Of a stretch of 20,421 nucleotides of DNA, positions 1 through 8,019 are shown in pieces. A program made the translations under genes and the position numbers. The notes under the pieces are model-generated. The model was not told the origin of the DNA, searched no databases, and worked only from the letters and a program-made list of their open reading frames with translations. This DNA comes from a virus. The stretch's first letter is position 1, and the number at the start of each line of letters is the position of its first letter. Location: positions 1-20,421 of IMG/VR virus record IMGVR_UViG_3300027708_001503. The stretch is one strand, 5' to 3'.

Positions 1-5
1 AAGAT

Positions 6-419
6 ATGGTCGTTGAAGTTAAACAAGAACCATTACCGGTTGTTGAACCTGTTGTGGAAACACAAGAAGTGAAAGTTGTTGTACCTGAAGTTGTCGTTGA
101 AGAAGATACTGGTCCGCAGTTGACTGAAGAATTCAAACAACATATGGCTAAATGGAAGACAAAAGAAGATACAGTAGAAGTTGCTGCTGAGAATATTACA
201 AAGATAGAAGAACCACAACCTATTGTTATTGATGATATTACGGGTGAAACAATTCCTCCATTAGAACAATCTCCAGGAATACAAATTAGGAGAGAAGAAT
301 TAATACCTGGTATACACGCAGAACACCATGAGGAAATAGAAATTCCTCCTGCTAAAAAATTAGAACCTAAGTATGATTATAATGAACCATTTGCATTTAA
401 AGAGAAGGATAATAAATGA
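6..419 (+). CDS. Acidic Val/Glu-rich phage protein, probably 5'-truncated
   Basis: I do not recognise a family. The visible part is about 137 residues. Its N-terminal third is a low-complexity run of Val, Glu and Pro (motifs such as VVEPVVE and VVVEED), followed by more ordinary acidic and hydrophilic sequence and a Lys/Asp-rich end. No transmembrane segment or catalytic motif is visible. The frame is open to the left edge of the window (a GAT codon precedes the first ATG), so this ATG may be internal and the protein may be longer; the linker-like composition at the start also suggests an interior position. The stop overlaps the uvsX start (ATGA), so it is co-transcribed with recombination genes. 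A role beside UvsX is only a guess from position. Confidence 0.6.
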   Translation: MVVEVKQEPLPVVEPVVETQEVKVVVPEVVVEEDTGPQLTEEFKQHMAKWKTKEDTVEVAAENITKIEEPQPIVIDDITGETIPPLEQSPGIQIRREELIPGIHAEHHEEIEIPPAKKLEPKYDYNEPFAFKEKDNK

Positions 420-1489
420 GTATACTTGATAAAATTAAAAAGAATAGTTCGATTAAAGATTCAGCTATTCTTTCAAAGTCTAAATTCTTTACGAATAAAG
501 ATATGATTCAAACCGCAGTGCCAATTATTAATGTGGCACTTTCTGGTAAGTTAGATGGTGGTCTAACTCCAGGTCTTACAATGTGGGCTGGTCCATCCAA
601 GCATTTTAAGACAGCATTTTCTCTATTGATGGCCAAATCTTATTTGGACAAATATCCTGATGCTGCACTTTTGTTTTATGATTCTGAATTCGGAACCCCA
701 CAGTCTTATTTTGATAGTTTCGGGATTGATACTGAACGTGTACTACACACTCCCCTTACTGATATTGAACAACTCAAGTTCGACATAATGTCACAGTTGT
801 CCAATCTTGAACGTGGTGATAAATTAATTATCGTTATTGATTCGATTGGTAACTTGGCCAGTAAGAAAGAGGTTGATGATGCACTTGATGGTAAATCAGT
901 TGCTGATATGAGCCGTGCAAAACAAGTTAAGAGTTTGTTCCGTATGGTAACACCACATCTATCACTAAAAGATATTCCAATGATTGTTGTCAATCATACA
1001 TATATGGAAATTGGTATGTTCCCTAAAGCAATCGTGGGTGGTGGTACAGGTTCTTATTACTCTGCTGATAACATATTTATTATTGGCCGTCAGCAAGAAA
1101 AAGAAGGCACAGAAGTTGTAGGTTACAATTTCATAATCAACGTGGAGAAATCTAGATATGTCAAAGAAAAATCGAAAATCCCTGTTACTGTTTCTTTTGA
1201 TGGTGGTATTTCTAAGTGGTCTGGTTTACTTGACCTTGCACTTGAGTCCAAGCACGTGGTCAAACCAACGAATGGATGGTACAGCAAAGTTGACAGCGAG
1301 ACAGGGGCTATAGAAGATAAGAAGTATCGCATTAAAGATACAGACAGTAAAGAGTTTTGGTTGCCTATTCTAAAAGATAAAACATTTCAGAAATTTATTG
1401 AAGACAAGTACCGTGTTGCTTCAGGCGATATTATGTCTAGTGATATAGATGAAACATTTGATTTGGAAACAACCAACGGAGTAAAGTGA
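416..1489 (+). CDS. uvsX: UvsX-like RecA family recombinase
   Basis: Strand-exchange recombinase of T4-like phages. It would form ATP-dependent filaments on single-stranded DNA for recombination-dependent replication and repair. The 357-residue length is normal for UvsX. The Walker A segment is GPSKHFKT (about 59-66), the UvsX variant (T4 has GPSKSFKS) rather than the bacterial GPESSGKT. The acidic residue expected to activate water is in YDSEFG (E91). Walker B is LIIVIDSIG (about 137-145). The segment around VNHTYMEIG and GGGTGSYYSADN fits DNA-binding loop 2 and its flank. The start is the ATG overlapping the previous stop. It heads a block that also carries the helicase, matching the uvsX-41 neighbourhood of T4-like phages. 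A second recombinase type is unlikely given the Walker A form. Confidence 0.95.
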   Translation: MSILDKIKKNSSIKDSAILSKSKFFTNKDMIQTAVPIINVALSGKLDGGLTPGLTMWAGPSKHFKTAFSLLMAKSYLDKYPDAALLFYDSEFGTPQSYFDSFGIDTERVLHTPLTDIEQLKFDIMSQLSNLERGDKLIIVIDSIGNLASKKEVDDALDGKSVADMSRAKQVKSLFRMVTPHLSLKDIPMIVVNHTYMEIGMFPKAIVGGGTGSYYSADNIFIIGRQQEKEGTEVVGYNFIINVEKSRYVKEKSKIPVTVSFDGGISKWSGLLDLALESKHVVKPTNGWYSKVDSETGAIEDKKYRIKDTDSKEFWLPILKDKTFQKFIEDKYRVASGDIMSSDIDETFDLETTNGVK

Positions 1490-1737
1490 TGAGCCATGAA
1501 GATGATAAGGTCAAGCACAGCAAGAGGCTTCACCAAGAAGAATCGGCAATTACTAAACAAGTAAAAATTGCCAAGTCACATGGCATGGAAGTAAAAGAAC
1601 CACATAAGTTGGCTAAACACCATGCCTTAGATTGTGGCCATCCGAATTGTCCTATATGCTCTTCACCACGTAAAGTAACTGGACAAAAAACAAAACAAGA
1701 ACAATCTTTTGAACAAACGGAGAAATGGAATGATTGA
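1489..1737 (+). CDS. Small conserved phage protein with Cys cluster
   Basis: An 82-residue, Lys/His-rich protein. Its C-terminal half has a cysteine cluster, CGHPNCPICSSPRK (C49, C54, C57) with His residues just upstream (H44, H45), which could bind zinc. I have seen similar short proteins ending in C-x4-C-x2-C-x2-PRK near replication genes of T4-like aquatic phages, but no function is known to me. I chose the ATG at 1489, which gives a one-base TGATG overlap with uvsX, over the GTG one codon earlier. The coding end overlaps the next gene by eight bases. Translational coupling to uvsX is likely. DNA or RNA binding is possible but unproven. Confidence 0.75.
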   Translation: MSHEDDKVKHSKRLHQEESAITKQVKIAKSHGMEVKEPHKLAKHHALDCGHPNCPICSSPRKVTGQKTKQEQSFEQTEKWND

Positions 1738-2050
1738 AGGCTTAGATTATTGTTTCATCTATCCGAAAGATGATGGCACCTCGGTACATATTAAGTTCTT
1801 GGAAGGACCTTATAAAAGTACCGTATTCAAATATGGTAAAGTAAAATTTAAGGAAGAAGATGAACAGGTCTATTTACTTTTTGCTTATGATGTGTTAGAA
1901 TCACCAGTTATGAAGCCAGCCAAATTGGAAAAAGATGGTGACTTTAAAAACTACATCGGTGACTTATTAGTGGAAATAATGTCATCTAATATTGAACAGG
2001 AAGTGATTGATGAAACTGGAACAAGCGATACTAAAGAATTTGGTCTATAA
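1730..2050 (+). CDS. Conserved hypothetical phage protein (106 aa)
   Basis: Unrecognised protein with predicted beta-strand character in its first half (FIYPKDDGTSVHIKFLEGPYKSTVFKYGKVKF) and an acidic C-terminus. No catalytic motif, signal peptide or membrane segment is visible. I place the start at the ATG at 1730, with a GGAG ribosome site at 1719-1722, rather than at an upstream TTG. Its last 41 bases overlap the helicase start, a longer overlap than the 1-8 base ones seen elsewhere, so the two products are probably made in coupled amounts. Position between uvsX and the helicase suggests a replication or recombination accessory role, as an inference only. Confidence 0.75.
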   Translation: MIEGLDYCFIYPKDDGTSVHIKFLEGPYKSTVFKYGKVKFKEEDEQVYLLFAYDVLESPVMKPAKLEKDGDFKNYIGDLLVEIMSSNIEQEVIDETGTSDTKEFGL

Positions 2051-3398
2051 TGAAGAATATTTAAGGAAAGTATTACCATTTTTAAAACCAGAATATTTCT
2101 CAGACAGAACTGAAAAAACATTATTTAATGAAATTACATCATTCACAGAAACTTACAATACTACACCGGCGATTGAAGCAATCGGTATTGCCATCAAAGA
2201 GAGGAATTCTCTTACAGATGACGAAGTGGAAAAGTGCCAAACTTATCTCAAAGAGATTGAATCTAATAAGGAAACAAGTACCGAGATACAATGGCTTATT
2301 GACAAGACAGAAAAGTTTTGCCAAGAAAAAGCCATATACAACGCAGTATTGGGGTCCATTTCTATACTTGACGGAAAAGACAAGCAGAATGAGAAAGGTG
2401 CGATTCCCAAGATATTATCGGACGCCTTGGCGGTAAGTTTTGATACGACAGTTGGCCACGATTATTTGGAGAACTCTGATGAACGATACGAATTCTATCA
2501 CAGAAAAGAAGAAAGAATCCCCTTTGACTTGGAATACTTTAACAAGATTACAAAAGGCGGATTACCTGCTAAGACCCTTAATATTGCTCTTGCTGGCACT
2601 GGTGTGGGTAAGTCTCTTTTTATGTGTCACGTTGCCGCTGGCGCTATGGTCCAAGGTAAGAATGTCTTGTATATCACACTTGAAATGGCTGAAGAAAAAA
2701 TTGCAGAACGTATTGATGCAAATCTCCTTAATGTTACATTGGATGATTTGATTGAATTGCCGAAAGATATGTATGATAAGAAGGTTGCCAGAGTCCGTGA
2801 AAAGACAACTGGTAAATTAATCATCAAAGAATATCCAACAGCTTCAGCCTCTACAACTCACTTTAGGACTTTACTCAATGAACTTAATCTCAAAAGGTCT
2901 TTCGTTCCTGATATTATCTTCGTGGATTATCTTAATATCTGCTGTTCTTCTCGCATTAAGGCTGGTGCGAATATTAACTCTTACACTTACGTTAAGTCCA
3001 TTGCAGAAGAACTTAGGGGTCTTGCGGTTGAACATAATGTTCCTATTGTATCTGCGACTCAAACTACCCGCAGCGGATTCACTTCGTCTGATCCGGGTTT
3101 GGAAGACACAAGTGAATCGTTCGGGTTGCCTGCTACCGCCGATTTGATGTTTGCTTTGATTTCGTCTGAAGAACTAGAAGAACTCGGACAAATTATGGTG
3201 AAACAATTAAAAAATCGTTATAATGACCCAACATATTATAAGAGATTTACAGTTGGTATAGACCGTGCTAAGATGAAACTATTTGATATTGAACAATCGG
3301 CTCAACAAGGACTTACTGATGCTGGTCATGATAAACCATTAAACACATTCGGTAACCGTGAAATACCCAAGAAGAAATTTGAAGGATTTAAAGTATGA
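2010..3398 (+). CDS. 41: DnaB-type replicative helicase (T4 gp41-like)
   Basis: Hexameric 5'-3' helicase that would unwind DNA at the phage replication fork and work with the primase. It has 462 residues, close to T4 gp41. An N-terminal helical DnaB-like domain (about 1-140) is followed by the RecA-fold motor. Walker A is AGTGVGKS (195-202). A catalytic Glu lies in TLEMAEEK (E225). Walker B is IIFVDYLN (302-309). The H3 segment is SATQTTRSG (Q351), where the Gln is the usual DNA-contact or switch residue. I chose the ATG at 2010 (AGGAAG ribosome site seven bases upstream) over the TTG immediately before it. It overlaps the upstream gene by 41 bases and the downstream gene by four (ATGA). No intein or frameshift is visible. 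Confidence 0.93.
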   Translation: MKLEQAILKNLVYNEEYLRKVLPFLKPEYFSDRTEKTLFNEITSFTETYNTTPAIEAIGIAIKERNSLTDDEVEKCQTYLKEIESNKETSTEIQWLIDKTEKFCQEKAIYNAVLGSISILDGKDKQNEKGAIPKILSDALAVSFDTTVGHDYLENSDERYEFYHRKEERIPFDLEYFNKITKGGLPAKTLNIALAGTGVGKSLFMCHVAAGAMVQGKNVLYITLEMAEEKIAERIDANLLNVTLDDLIELPKDMYDKKVARVREKTTGKLIIKEYPTASASTTHFRTLLNELNLKRSFVPDIIFVDYLNICCSSRIKAGANINSYTYVKSIAEELRGLAVEHNVPIVSATQTTRSGFTSSDPGLEDTSESFGLPATADLMFALISSEELEELGQIMVKQLKNRYNDPTYYKRFTVGIDRAKMKLFDIEQSAQQGLTDAGHDKPLNTFGNREIPKKKFEGFKV

Positions 3399-4504
3399 TT
3401 TTAGAAAGAACGGATGCTTTGTATTGTGCCAAAGCATTTAATGATTACTTTGCCAACTTTGGTGATATTGAACAGTACATGAGAGATGAGAAGTTGAAGT
3501 CTGTGGCTGAACTTCCTTCTTCTTTATTTCCACCTGAAGATGATTTATTTTCAGATTTCTCCATGCATCCAAATGATATGGATATTGAAGTGTGTGAGAT
3601 ACCAAATGATACATGGGAAACATTGCTTGCCATCACCAGTTCCCATGTCAACAAGGCACCAGTTGGAAGAAACATCCAACTGGCAGTCAAAGAAAAGAAC
3701 TCAGGAAAGATTCTAGGATTCATTCGTTTGGGTTCACCAGTAATCTATATGAAACCTCGTAATGAGATGCTTGGACAGGTCTGGATTCAAAATCCTGACA
3801 CATCCAAACGATTCAATGAGTCCACTATCATGGGATTTGTAATCGTACCATCACAACCATTTGGTTTTAATTATCTTGGTGGTAAACTTCTATCTGCTAT
3901 TTGTACCAGTCATACAGTAAGAGAAATCTGTAATAAGAAATATGGTATGAACCTTTGTTTGTTTGAGACTACCAGTTTGTATGGTTCAACTAAACAAGTA
4001 TCACAATATGATGGTATGAAACCTTATATTCGTTTTAAAGGTCTTACAGAATCTGATATGGTACCAATGATGCATGGTCCGAGATATACTGAATTAAAAG
4101 ATTACGTGGAAGGTAAGGTTGGTGATTTGTTGGGTGGTGATGAATCTACCACCAGTAGAAAACTCAGGACATTTACCAAGATTATTGCTTTGACTAAAGC
4201 AGCACTTAAAGGTACACCTGAAGGAGAGGCATTCCATTTAACGATTGAGAACGCTAAAGGGTTGACAGAAAAGAAAAGATATTATGTTTCCGATTATGGT
4301 TATAGTAATATGGTAGATTATATGGGTTGTAAGACCGATACACTTTTACCTGGAGAAAATTATCATAAACATGAACTTGAAAATATCGTTACGTGGTGGA
4401 AAAATAAAGCTATAAATAGATACGAAACTCTCAAAGCTGAGGGTAGATTACGTACCGAACTAGAAGTTTGGACTTCAGGAAAACACATAGAAATTATAAG
4501 GTGA
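3395..4504 (+). CDS. Conserved phage protein, possible DruA/DUF4338-like fold
   Basis: A 369-residue protein without a confident assignment. The central part (about 75-225) has a pattern like DUF4338 (DruA-type) proteins: a strand segment ILGFIRLGSPV, then IMGFVIVPSQPFGFNYLGGKLLSAI, a helix leading to KKYGMNLCLFETTSLYGS, and a YIRFKGLTES strand. In DUF4338 proteins comparable blocks are a hydrophobic strand, an LxxxLL helix, a YG-hydrophobic-ET strand and a hydrophobic-G-x-T turn. This is a by-eye resemblance, not a database match. The C-terminal 120 residues are Lys-rich and may bind nucleic acid. The start overlaps the helicase stop (ATGA), so it sits in the replication operon. Function unknown. 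Confidence 0.75.
   Translation: MILERTDALYCAKAFNDYFANFGDIEQYMRDEKLKSVAELPSSLFPPEDDLFSDFSMHPNDMDIEVCEIPNDTWETLLAITSSHVNKAPVGRNIQLAVKEKNSGKILGFIRLGSPVIYMKPRNEMLGQVWIQNPDTSKRFNESTIMGFVIVPSQPFGFNYLGGKLLSAICTSHTVREICNKKYGMNLCLFETTSLYGSTKQVSQYDGMKPYIRFKGLTESDMVPMMHGPRYTELKDYVEGKVGDLLGGDESTTSRKLRTFTKIIALTKAALKGTPEGEAFHLTIENAKGLTEKKRYYVSDYGYSNMVDYMGCKTDTLLPGENYHKHELENIVTWWKNKAINRYETLKAEGRLRTELEVWTSGKHIEIIR
4411..4418 (+). promoter_or_regulatory. Possible T4-type late promoter (TATAAATA) inside a gene
   Basis: An exact match to the T4 late promoter octamer lies within the end of the 369-aa gene, about 90 bases before the next start codon. It encodes ordinary residues (Ala-Ile-Asn-Arg), so it may be chance. 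If active it would give late expression of the 389-aa gene downstream. Confidence 0.2.
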
Positions 4505-4507
4505 AAA

Positions 4508-5677
4508 ATGTTAACTTTAGCAAAGCCAAGTGCAAGTCAATTAACCAGGATGCAAGAATTAACTTCTGCTTGGATTTTTCGCCGTGCTTTGAATGATAAC
4601 ATACACTATAAAAATGTTGATGAATTAATTAATGATGATAAGTTCAAAGAAGAAATTATTGGTAATAAAACAAAAAAAGGAATATATCCTTTTGTTGATA
4701 AAGACAGAGAATGGTTAGAAACTTTTCTAAAACAACAACAACGTTTCTTAAAAGAATTCTCAAATGCTAAATTTAAAGAATTTAGTGTTGAAGGTGGATT
4801 CATGGATTGGGTATCAAAATTAGTTAATCAAAAATATCATATTGCTAAAAAAGATGCATGGGATCCTGCTGACGTATGGTGTGTTCAAAATGAAGCAGAA
4901 GTTAAAAAACAAATAACAAATGCAATTAATGAATCATTAAATATTGAAGTATTGAATTCGGAACTTAGAACACTCTTTAAAGAAAGAAAAGTTGTTGGTA
5001 TTTCTTTAAAGAAAGTTTCTTTAAAAGTTGCAGACGCTAGATATCAAGAAGTTAATGTTAAAGAAGGTGTGTTATTCTCATCAGGTAAACATCCTACTTT
5101 TAAAGTCAATGAGATTCGATGTGATTTAAAATTGTTACCAAACGGAACAATTAAAGCTAATGATTCTAAAATATATTTTATTGTTGAATACACAAAAGAA
5201 AAATTAAATTATACACTAACTATAAGAACATCTGGTAGAACATATAGACCAGGCAACCAGATATTTGAATTTCAAGAACCTGGTGCAGCCGCTCAAATTG
5301 GTAAAGCTCCGGTTGACCTCGTAGAGAATGCTGCACAAAGACACAAACATATGAATTTTGACAATGAATGGAAAAATTATCCAACTACTATGTTAGAATT
5401 CAATACACAAGAAAAAGAATGGTGTGGTATCTTTAATAAGATTAAAAATAAAGTTAAAACAAATATTAATTCAGAAGAAGAATTTGTCAAAACTATGACA
5501 ACATTATTAATGGACAAAGAAAATTATGGTACGGCTAATTCTAAATTGATGCAATTAAATTTTTTATACAATTTAATTGACTTAGGTGAAGTTGAAATGG
5601 AAAAGTTTGTTACAGACCTATTTTTCTTAGCAGAAAAACGTGGACCAGGTTTTGGTCCTTTTGGAAAGATTTATTGA
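4508..5677 (+). CDS. Conserved phage protein with KDxWxPADxW and GISLKK motifs (possible nuclease-like fold)
   Basis: A 389-residue protein I cannot name with certainty. Two conserved-looking blocks stand out: KKDAWDPADVW (114-124) and KVVGISLKKVS (161-171), separated by a helical stretch. An acidic residue in the first block and a hydrophobic-S-x-K strand in the second resemble the D...(E/S)xK core of PD-(D/E)XK nucleases with the usual Glu replaced by Ser. This is an inference from motif geometry. The middle is Lys-rich with beta character (IYFIVEYTKEKLNYTLTI), and the C-terminal 120 residues look helical. The ribosome site AAGGTG overlaps the upstream stop, and the gap to the upstream gene is three bases. 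It could equally be a structural or DNA-binding protein. Confidence 0.75.
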   Translation: MLTLAKPSASQLTRMQELTSAWIFRRALNDNIHYKNVDELINDDKFKEEIIGNKTKKGIYPFVDKDREWLETFLKQQQRFLKEFSNAKFKEFSVEGGFMDWVSKLVNQKYHIAKKDAWDPADVWCVQNEAEVKKQITNAINESLNIEVLNSELRTLFKERKVVGISLKKVSLKVADARYQEVNVKEGVLFSSGKHPTFKVNEIRCDLKLLPNGTIKANDSKIYFIVEYTKEKLNYTLTIRTSGRTYRPGNQIFEFQEPGAAAQIGKAPVDLVENAAQRHKHMNFDNEWKNYPTTMLEFNTQEKEWCGIFNKIKNKVKTNINSEEEFVKTMTTLLMDKENYGTANSKLMQLNFLYNLIDLGEVEMEKFVTDLFFLAEKRGPGFGPFGKIY

Positions 5678-5678
5678 T

Positions 5679-5957
5679 ATGACAATCCAACTAGATGATG
5701 ATTTTGGTTTCTCTGCCATATCAGCAACAGATTATGAAGCGAGAATAAGTAAAGCAGTCAAAGATGCTGAATATGATGCATCTTCATTAACTGCTAGTAA
5801 TTATCAAGCTCAACTATTGGAATTAGAGAAGATGATTCTTCCGTTCTTGGAAAAACTCCGTGACACTGGAGATAAAGAATATATATATTGGCCTAATCGT
5901 AGACCTGCTATAGATAAACAAATAGAAAAGATATTGAAACTAACCAGAGGAAATTAA
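5679..5957 (+). CDS. Small conserved T4-like phage protein (92 aa)
   Basis: An unrecognised but phage-typical small helical protein. The second half carries the pattern LLELEKMILPFLEKL followed by KEYIYWPNR and KQIEKILKLTRG, which I associate with short proteins of unknown function in T4-like aquatic phages. The start is the ATG at 5679, one base after the preceding stop; a longer reading from a TTG inside the preceding gene is less likely. It is the last gene before the sugar block and has a two-base gap to the next start. Confidence 0.75.
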   Translation: MTIQLDDDFGFSAISATDYEARISKAVKDAEYDASSLTASNYQAQLLELEKMILPFLEKLRDTGDKEYIYWPNRRPAIDKQIEKILKLTRGN

Positions 5958-5959
5958 TT

Positions 5960-6562
5960 ATGAAATTTTATGATGATGTGAGAAACAGGCTAGGACACAG
6001 ACAGCCTGGATTTGATTATATTTTTAAATATTTAAAACTCAAACAAGACCCACTAATAGTAGAAACTGGTTGTGCCAGACAATTAGATAATTATGAAGGT
6101 GATGGACAGAGTAGTTTACTATTTGACAAATATATTAATGAATACGGTGGAACTTTTTGGACAGTAGACCTTGCTGAAGAATCGGTAGAGTATTCTAGAA
6201 GCAGAATGACAAGTAGCAATAGTTCTGTTACTTTAGGTGACAGCATTACAAAACTAAAACAACTAAATGAAATTCTATTAGAGCAGAATAAGAAAATTGA
6301 TTTTCTATATCTGGATAGTTTTGATGCACCAAGAGATGAACCTCAGGTTGTATACATGAGTGCTTTACATCATATGTATGAATTGTTAACAATTAGTCCT
6401 TCATTGAAGAAAGGTACACTAATTGGTGTTGATGATAATTGGGTAGAGTATAAAGATGGCCAACCTGTATTAGCAGGCAAAGGCCAATTTATTTTTGATT
6501 ATATGAATAAATCTGGTCGACCAATAAAACAAAATGGTTATCAGTTATTTTGGGAGTGGTAA
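5960..6562 (+). CDS. SAM-dependent methyltransferase (Methyltransf_24-like)
   Basis: A 200-residue class I methyltransferase-like protein. The SAM-binding loop is IVETGCAR (33-40), the acidic residue after strand 2 is in FWTVDLAEE (D70), strand 4 is FLYLDSFDAP (115-124), and strand 5 is LIGVDDNW (154-161), the arrangement seen in the Methyltransf_24 group, where the later acidic residues can bind a metal. This group often acts on sugar hydroxyls or other small acceptors. A good AGAGGAAA ribosome site lies just upstream. The gene opens the carbohydrate cluster and overlaps the GT2 gene by one base. The acceptor is unknown. Confidence 0.8.
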   Translation: MKFYDDVRNRLGHRQPGFDYIFKYLKLKQDPLIVETGCARQLDNYEGDGQSSLLFDKYINEYGGTFWTVDLAEESVEYSRSRMTSSNSSVTLGDSITKLKQLNEILLEQNKKIDFLYLDSFDAPRDEPQVVYMSALHHMYELLTISPSLKKGTLIGVDDNWVEYKDGQPVLAGKGQFIFDYMNKSGRPIKQNGYQLFWEW

Positions 6563-7272
6563 TGTCTGCTACCGTGATTATACCAACTACTGGTTCTCCA
6601 GAGTTACGTAAAGCTATTGATTCTGTACTGAAACAAACATACCCAACAACTTGTTATGTTGTATCGGATGGTTTAAAAAATCATTCGAGAACAAGAATGA
6701 TTGTTGATGATTTTCCTGCCAAACATATAGAAAAATGTTATTTGCCTTTGAATGTTGGTGCCAATGGATTTTATGGCCACCGTGTCTATGCCGCTTTCAC
6801 ACATCTAATTGATACCGAGTATGTTCTATATCTAGACCAAGATTGTTGGTTAGAACCAAACCATGTACAATCTTGTATTGAAACTATTGAGGAGAATAGC
6901 CTAGATTGGTCCTATTCATTACGTAACATAACAGACAAAGATGGTAACTTTCTATGCCAAGACAATTGTGAATCTTTAGGTAAATGGCCAGTATTTTCTG
7001 GTGATTATAATCACATAGATACTAATTGCTATTGCCTTAGGACTGACCATGCGATAAAATTAGCGTCTGTATGGCATGGCGGTTGGGGACAAGATAGAGT
7101 TTGGTTCAATGTATTGTCCCAAGCATTCTCTGACTATAATTGTACAGGTCAATATACTGTAAATTATCGTGTTGCTGGTAATGAAGGTTCGGTTAAACCA
7201 GAATTCTTCAATTATGGTAATAAAATTATGTATGAAAGATACAACAACGGATCTTTTCCATGGAGAAAATAA
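6562..7272 (+). CDS. Family 2-like glycosyltransferase
   Basis: A 236-residue inverting GT-A type glycosyltransferase that would transfer a sugar from a nucleotide donor. The N-terminus (ATVIIPTTGSPELRKAIDSV, 3-22) is the typical GT2 nucleotide-binding strand and helix, with VVSDG at 33-37. The metal-binding DxD is in YLDQDCW (D92, D94). WGQDR near 175-179 fits the acceptor-side acidic motif. No membrane segment is present, so it should be cytoplasmic. I chose the ATG at 6562 (TAATG overlap, GGGAG ribosome site) rather than the TTG 12 bases upstream. It overlaps the following oxygenase gene by 13 bases. Donor and acceptor are not predictable. Confidence 0.88.
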   Translation: MSATVIIPTTGSPELRKAIDSVLKQTYPTTCYVVSDGLKNHSRTRMIVDDFPAKHIEKCYLPLNVGANGFYGHRVYAAFTHLIDTEYVLYLDQDCWLEPNHVQSCIETIEENSLDWSYSLRNITDKDGNFLCQDNCESLGKWPVFSGDYNHIDTNCYCLRTDHAIKLASVWHGGWGQDRVWFNVLSQAFSDYNCTGQYTVNYRVAGNEGSVKPEFFNYGNKIMYERYNNGSFPWRK

Positions 7273-8018
7273 TTAATGACCGTAATTGGTTTGATTTGAG
7301 TGAATCATTTTTCGAAGCGAAACCATTTAATCATATTATAATCGATAATTTTTTTGTCGATTCGTTTGCACGAAACATATTTGCTGATATGCCTGAATAT
7401 GAATCGGACACAGATATGAGATATGATAATGCTATTGAAAAGAAAAGAGCAACACAAAATTGGGCTAAGTTTCCAAAAAATATTTACAAAGCTGCATCTT
7501 ACCTAGTTGGCAACGAATTCACACTCAATCTAAAACAATTAACATGGCAAAATGAATTAGTGGCTGATTTTGGATTACATGGTGGTGGTATTCATATGCA
7601 CCAGACTGGTGATTATTTGAATACACATCTAGATTATGATATTCATCCAAAGATGGATATGAAACGTAAATTAAATCTGATTGTATATTTGAATCCAAAT
7701 TGGCAAGAATCTTGGGGTGGAAATTTGAGTTTTTGGTCACATGATGAAGAAAAGAATCGAGCAAAAGATTTAATTAAATCTATACCTCCTTTGTTCAATA
7801 GAGCCGTTCTATTTGATACCACACAAAATTCTTGGCATGGTGTTACAGAAGGTATATTTGCACCAGAAGGACAGTATAGAAAAAGTCTTGCTTTCTATTA
7901 TTTGATTCCAACAGAAGATATAAGTAATAAGAGACAGAAAGCATTATTTGTTCCGAGAAAAGAACAAGAGAGTGATGAAGATGTTATGAAATTAATTAAA
8001 GTGAGGTCAGGTTATTAA
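7260..8018 (+). CDS. 2-oxoglutarate/Fe(II)-dependent oxygenase
   Basis: A 252-residue prolyl-hydroxylase-like oxygenase that would hydroxylate a substrate using O2, 2-oxoglutarate and Fe(II). The metal triad is visible: HLD (H123, D125) and a distal His in WHGV (H193). The 2-oxoglutarate-binding Arg is R207 in YRKSLAFYY. Between them, LNLIVYLNPNW and GGNLSFW match the usual jelly-roll strands. Such enzymes are common in T4-like aquatic phages, but their targets are mostly unknown. Its place between glycosyltransferase genes suggests it modifies the glycan or the protein that carries it. The start overlaps the GT2 gene by 13 bases and its ribosome site is weak, suggesting coupling. There is no other suitable in-frame ATG nearby. 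Confidence 0.9.
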   Translation: MEKIINDRNWFDLSESFFEAKPFNHIIIDNFFVDSFARNIFADMPEYESDTDMRYDNAIEKKRATQNWAKFPKNIYKAASYLVGNEFTLNLKQLTWQNELVADFGLHGGGIHMHQTGDYLNTHLDYDIHPKMDMKRKLNLIVYLNPNWQESWGGNLSFWSHDEEKNRAKDLIKSIPPLFNRAVLFDTTQNSWHGVTEGIFAPEGQYRKSLAFYYLIPTEDISNKRQKALFVPRKEQESDEDVMKLIKVRSGY

Positions 8019-8019
8019 T

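Noticed and set aside
2128-3147. Several same-strand open frames inside the helicase gene
   Set aside because: They are out-of-frame shadows of a clearly identified helicase, with no matching motif, and no ribosome site stood out.
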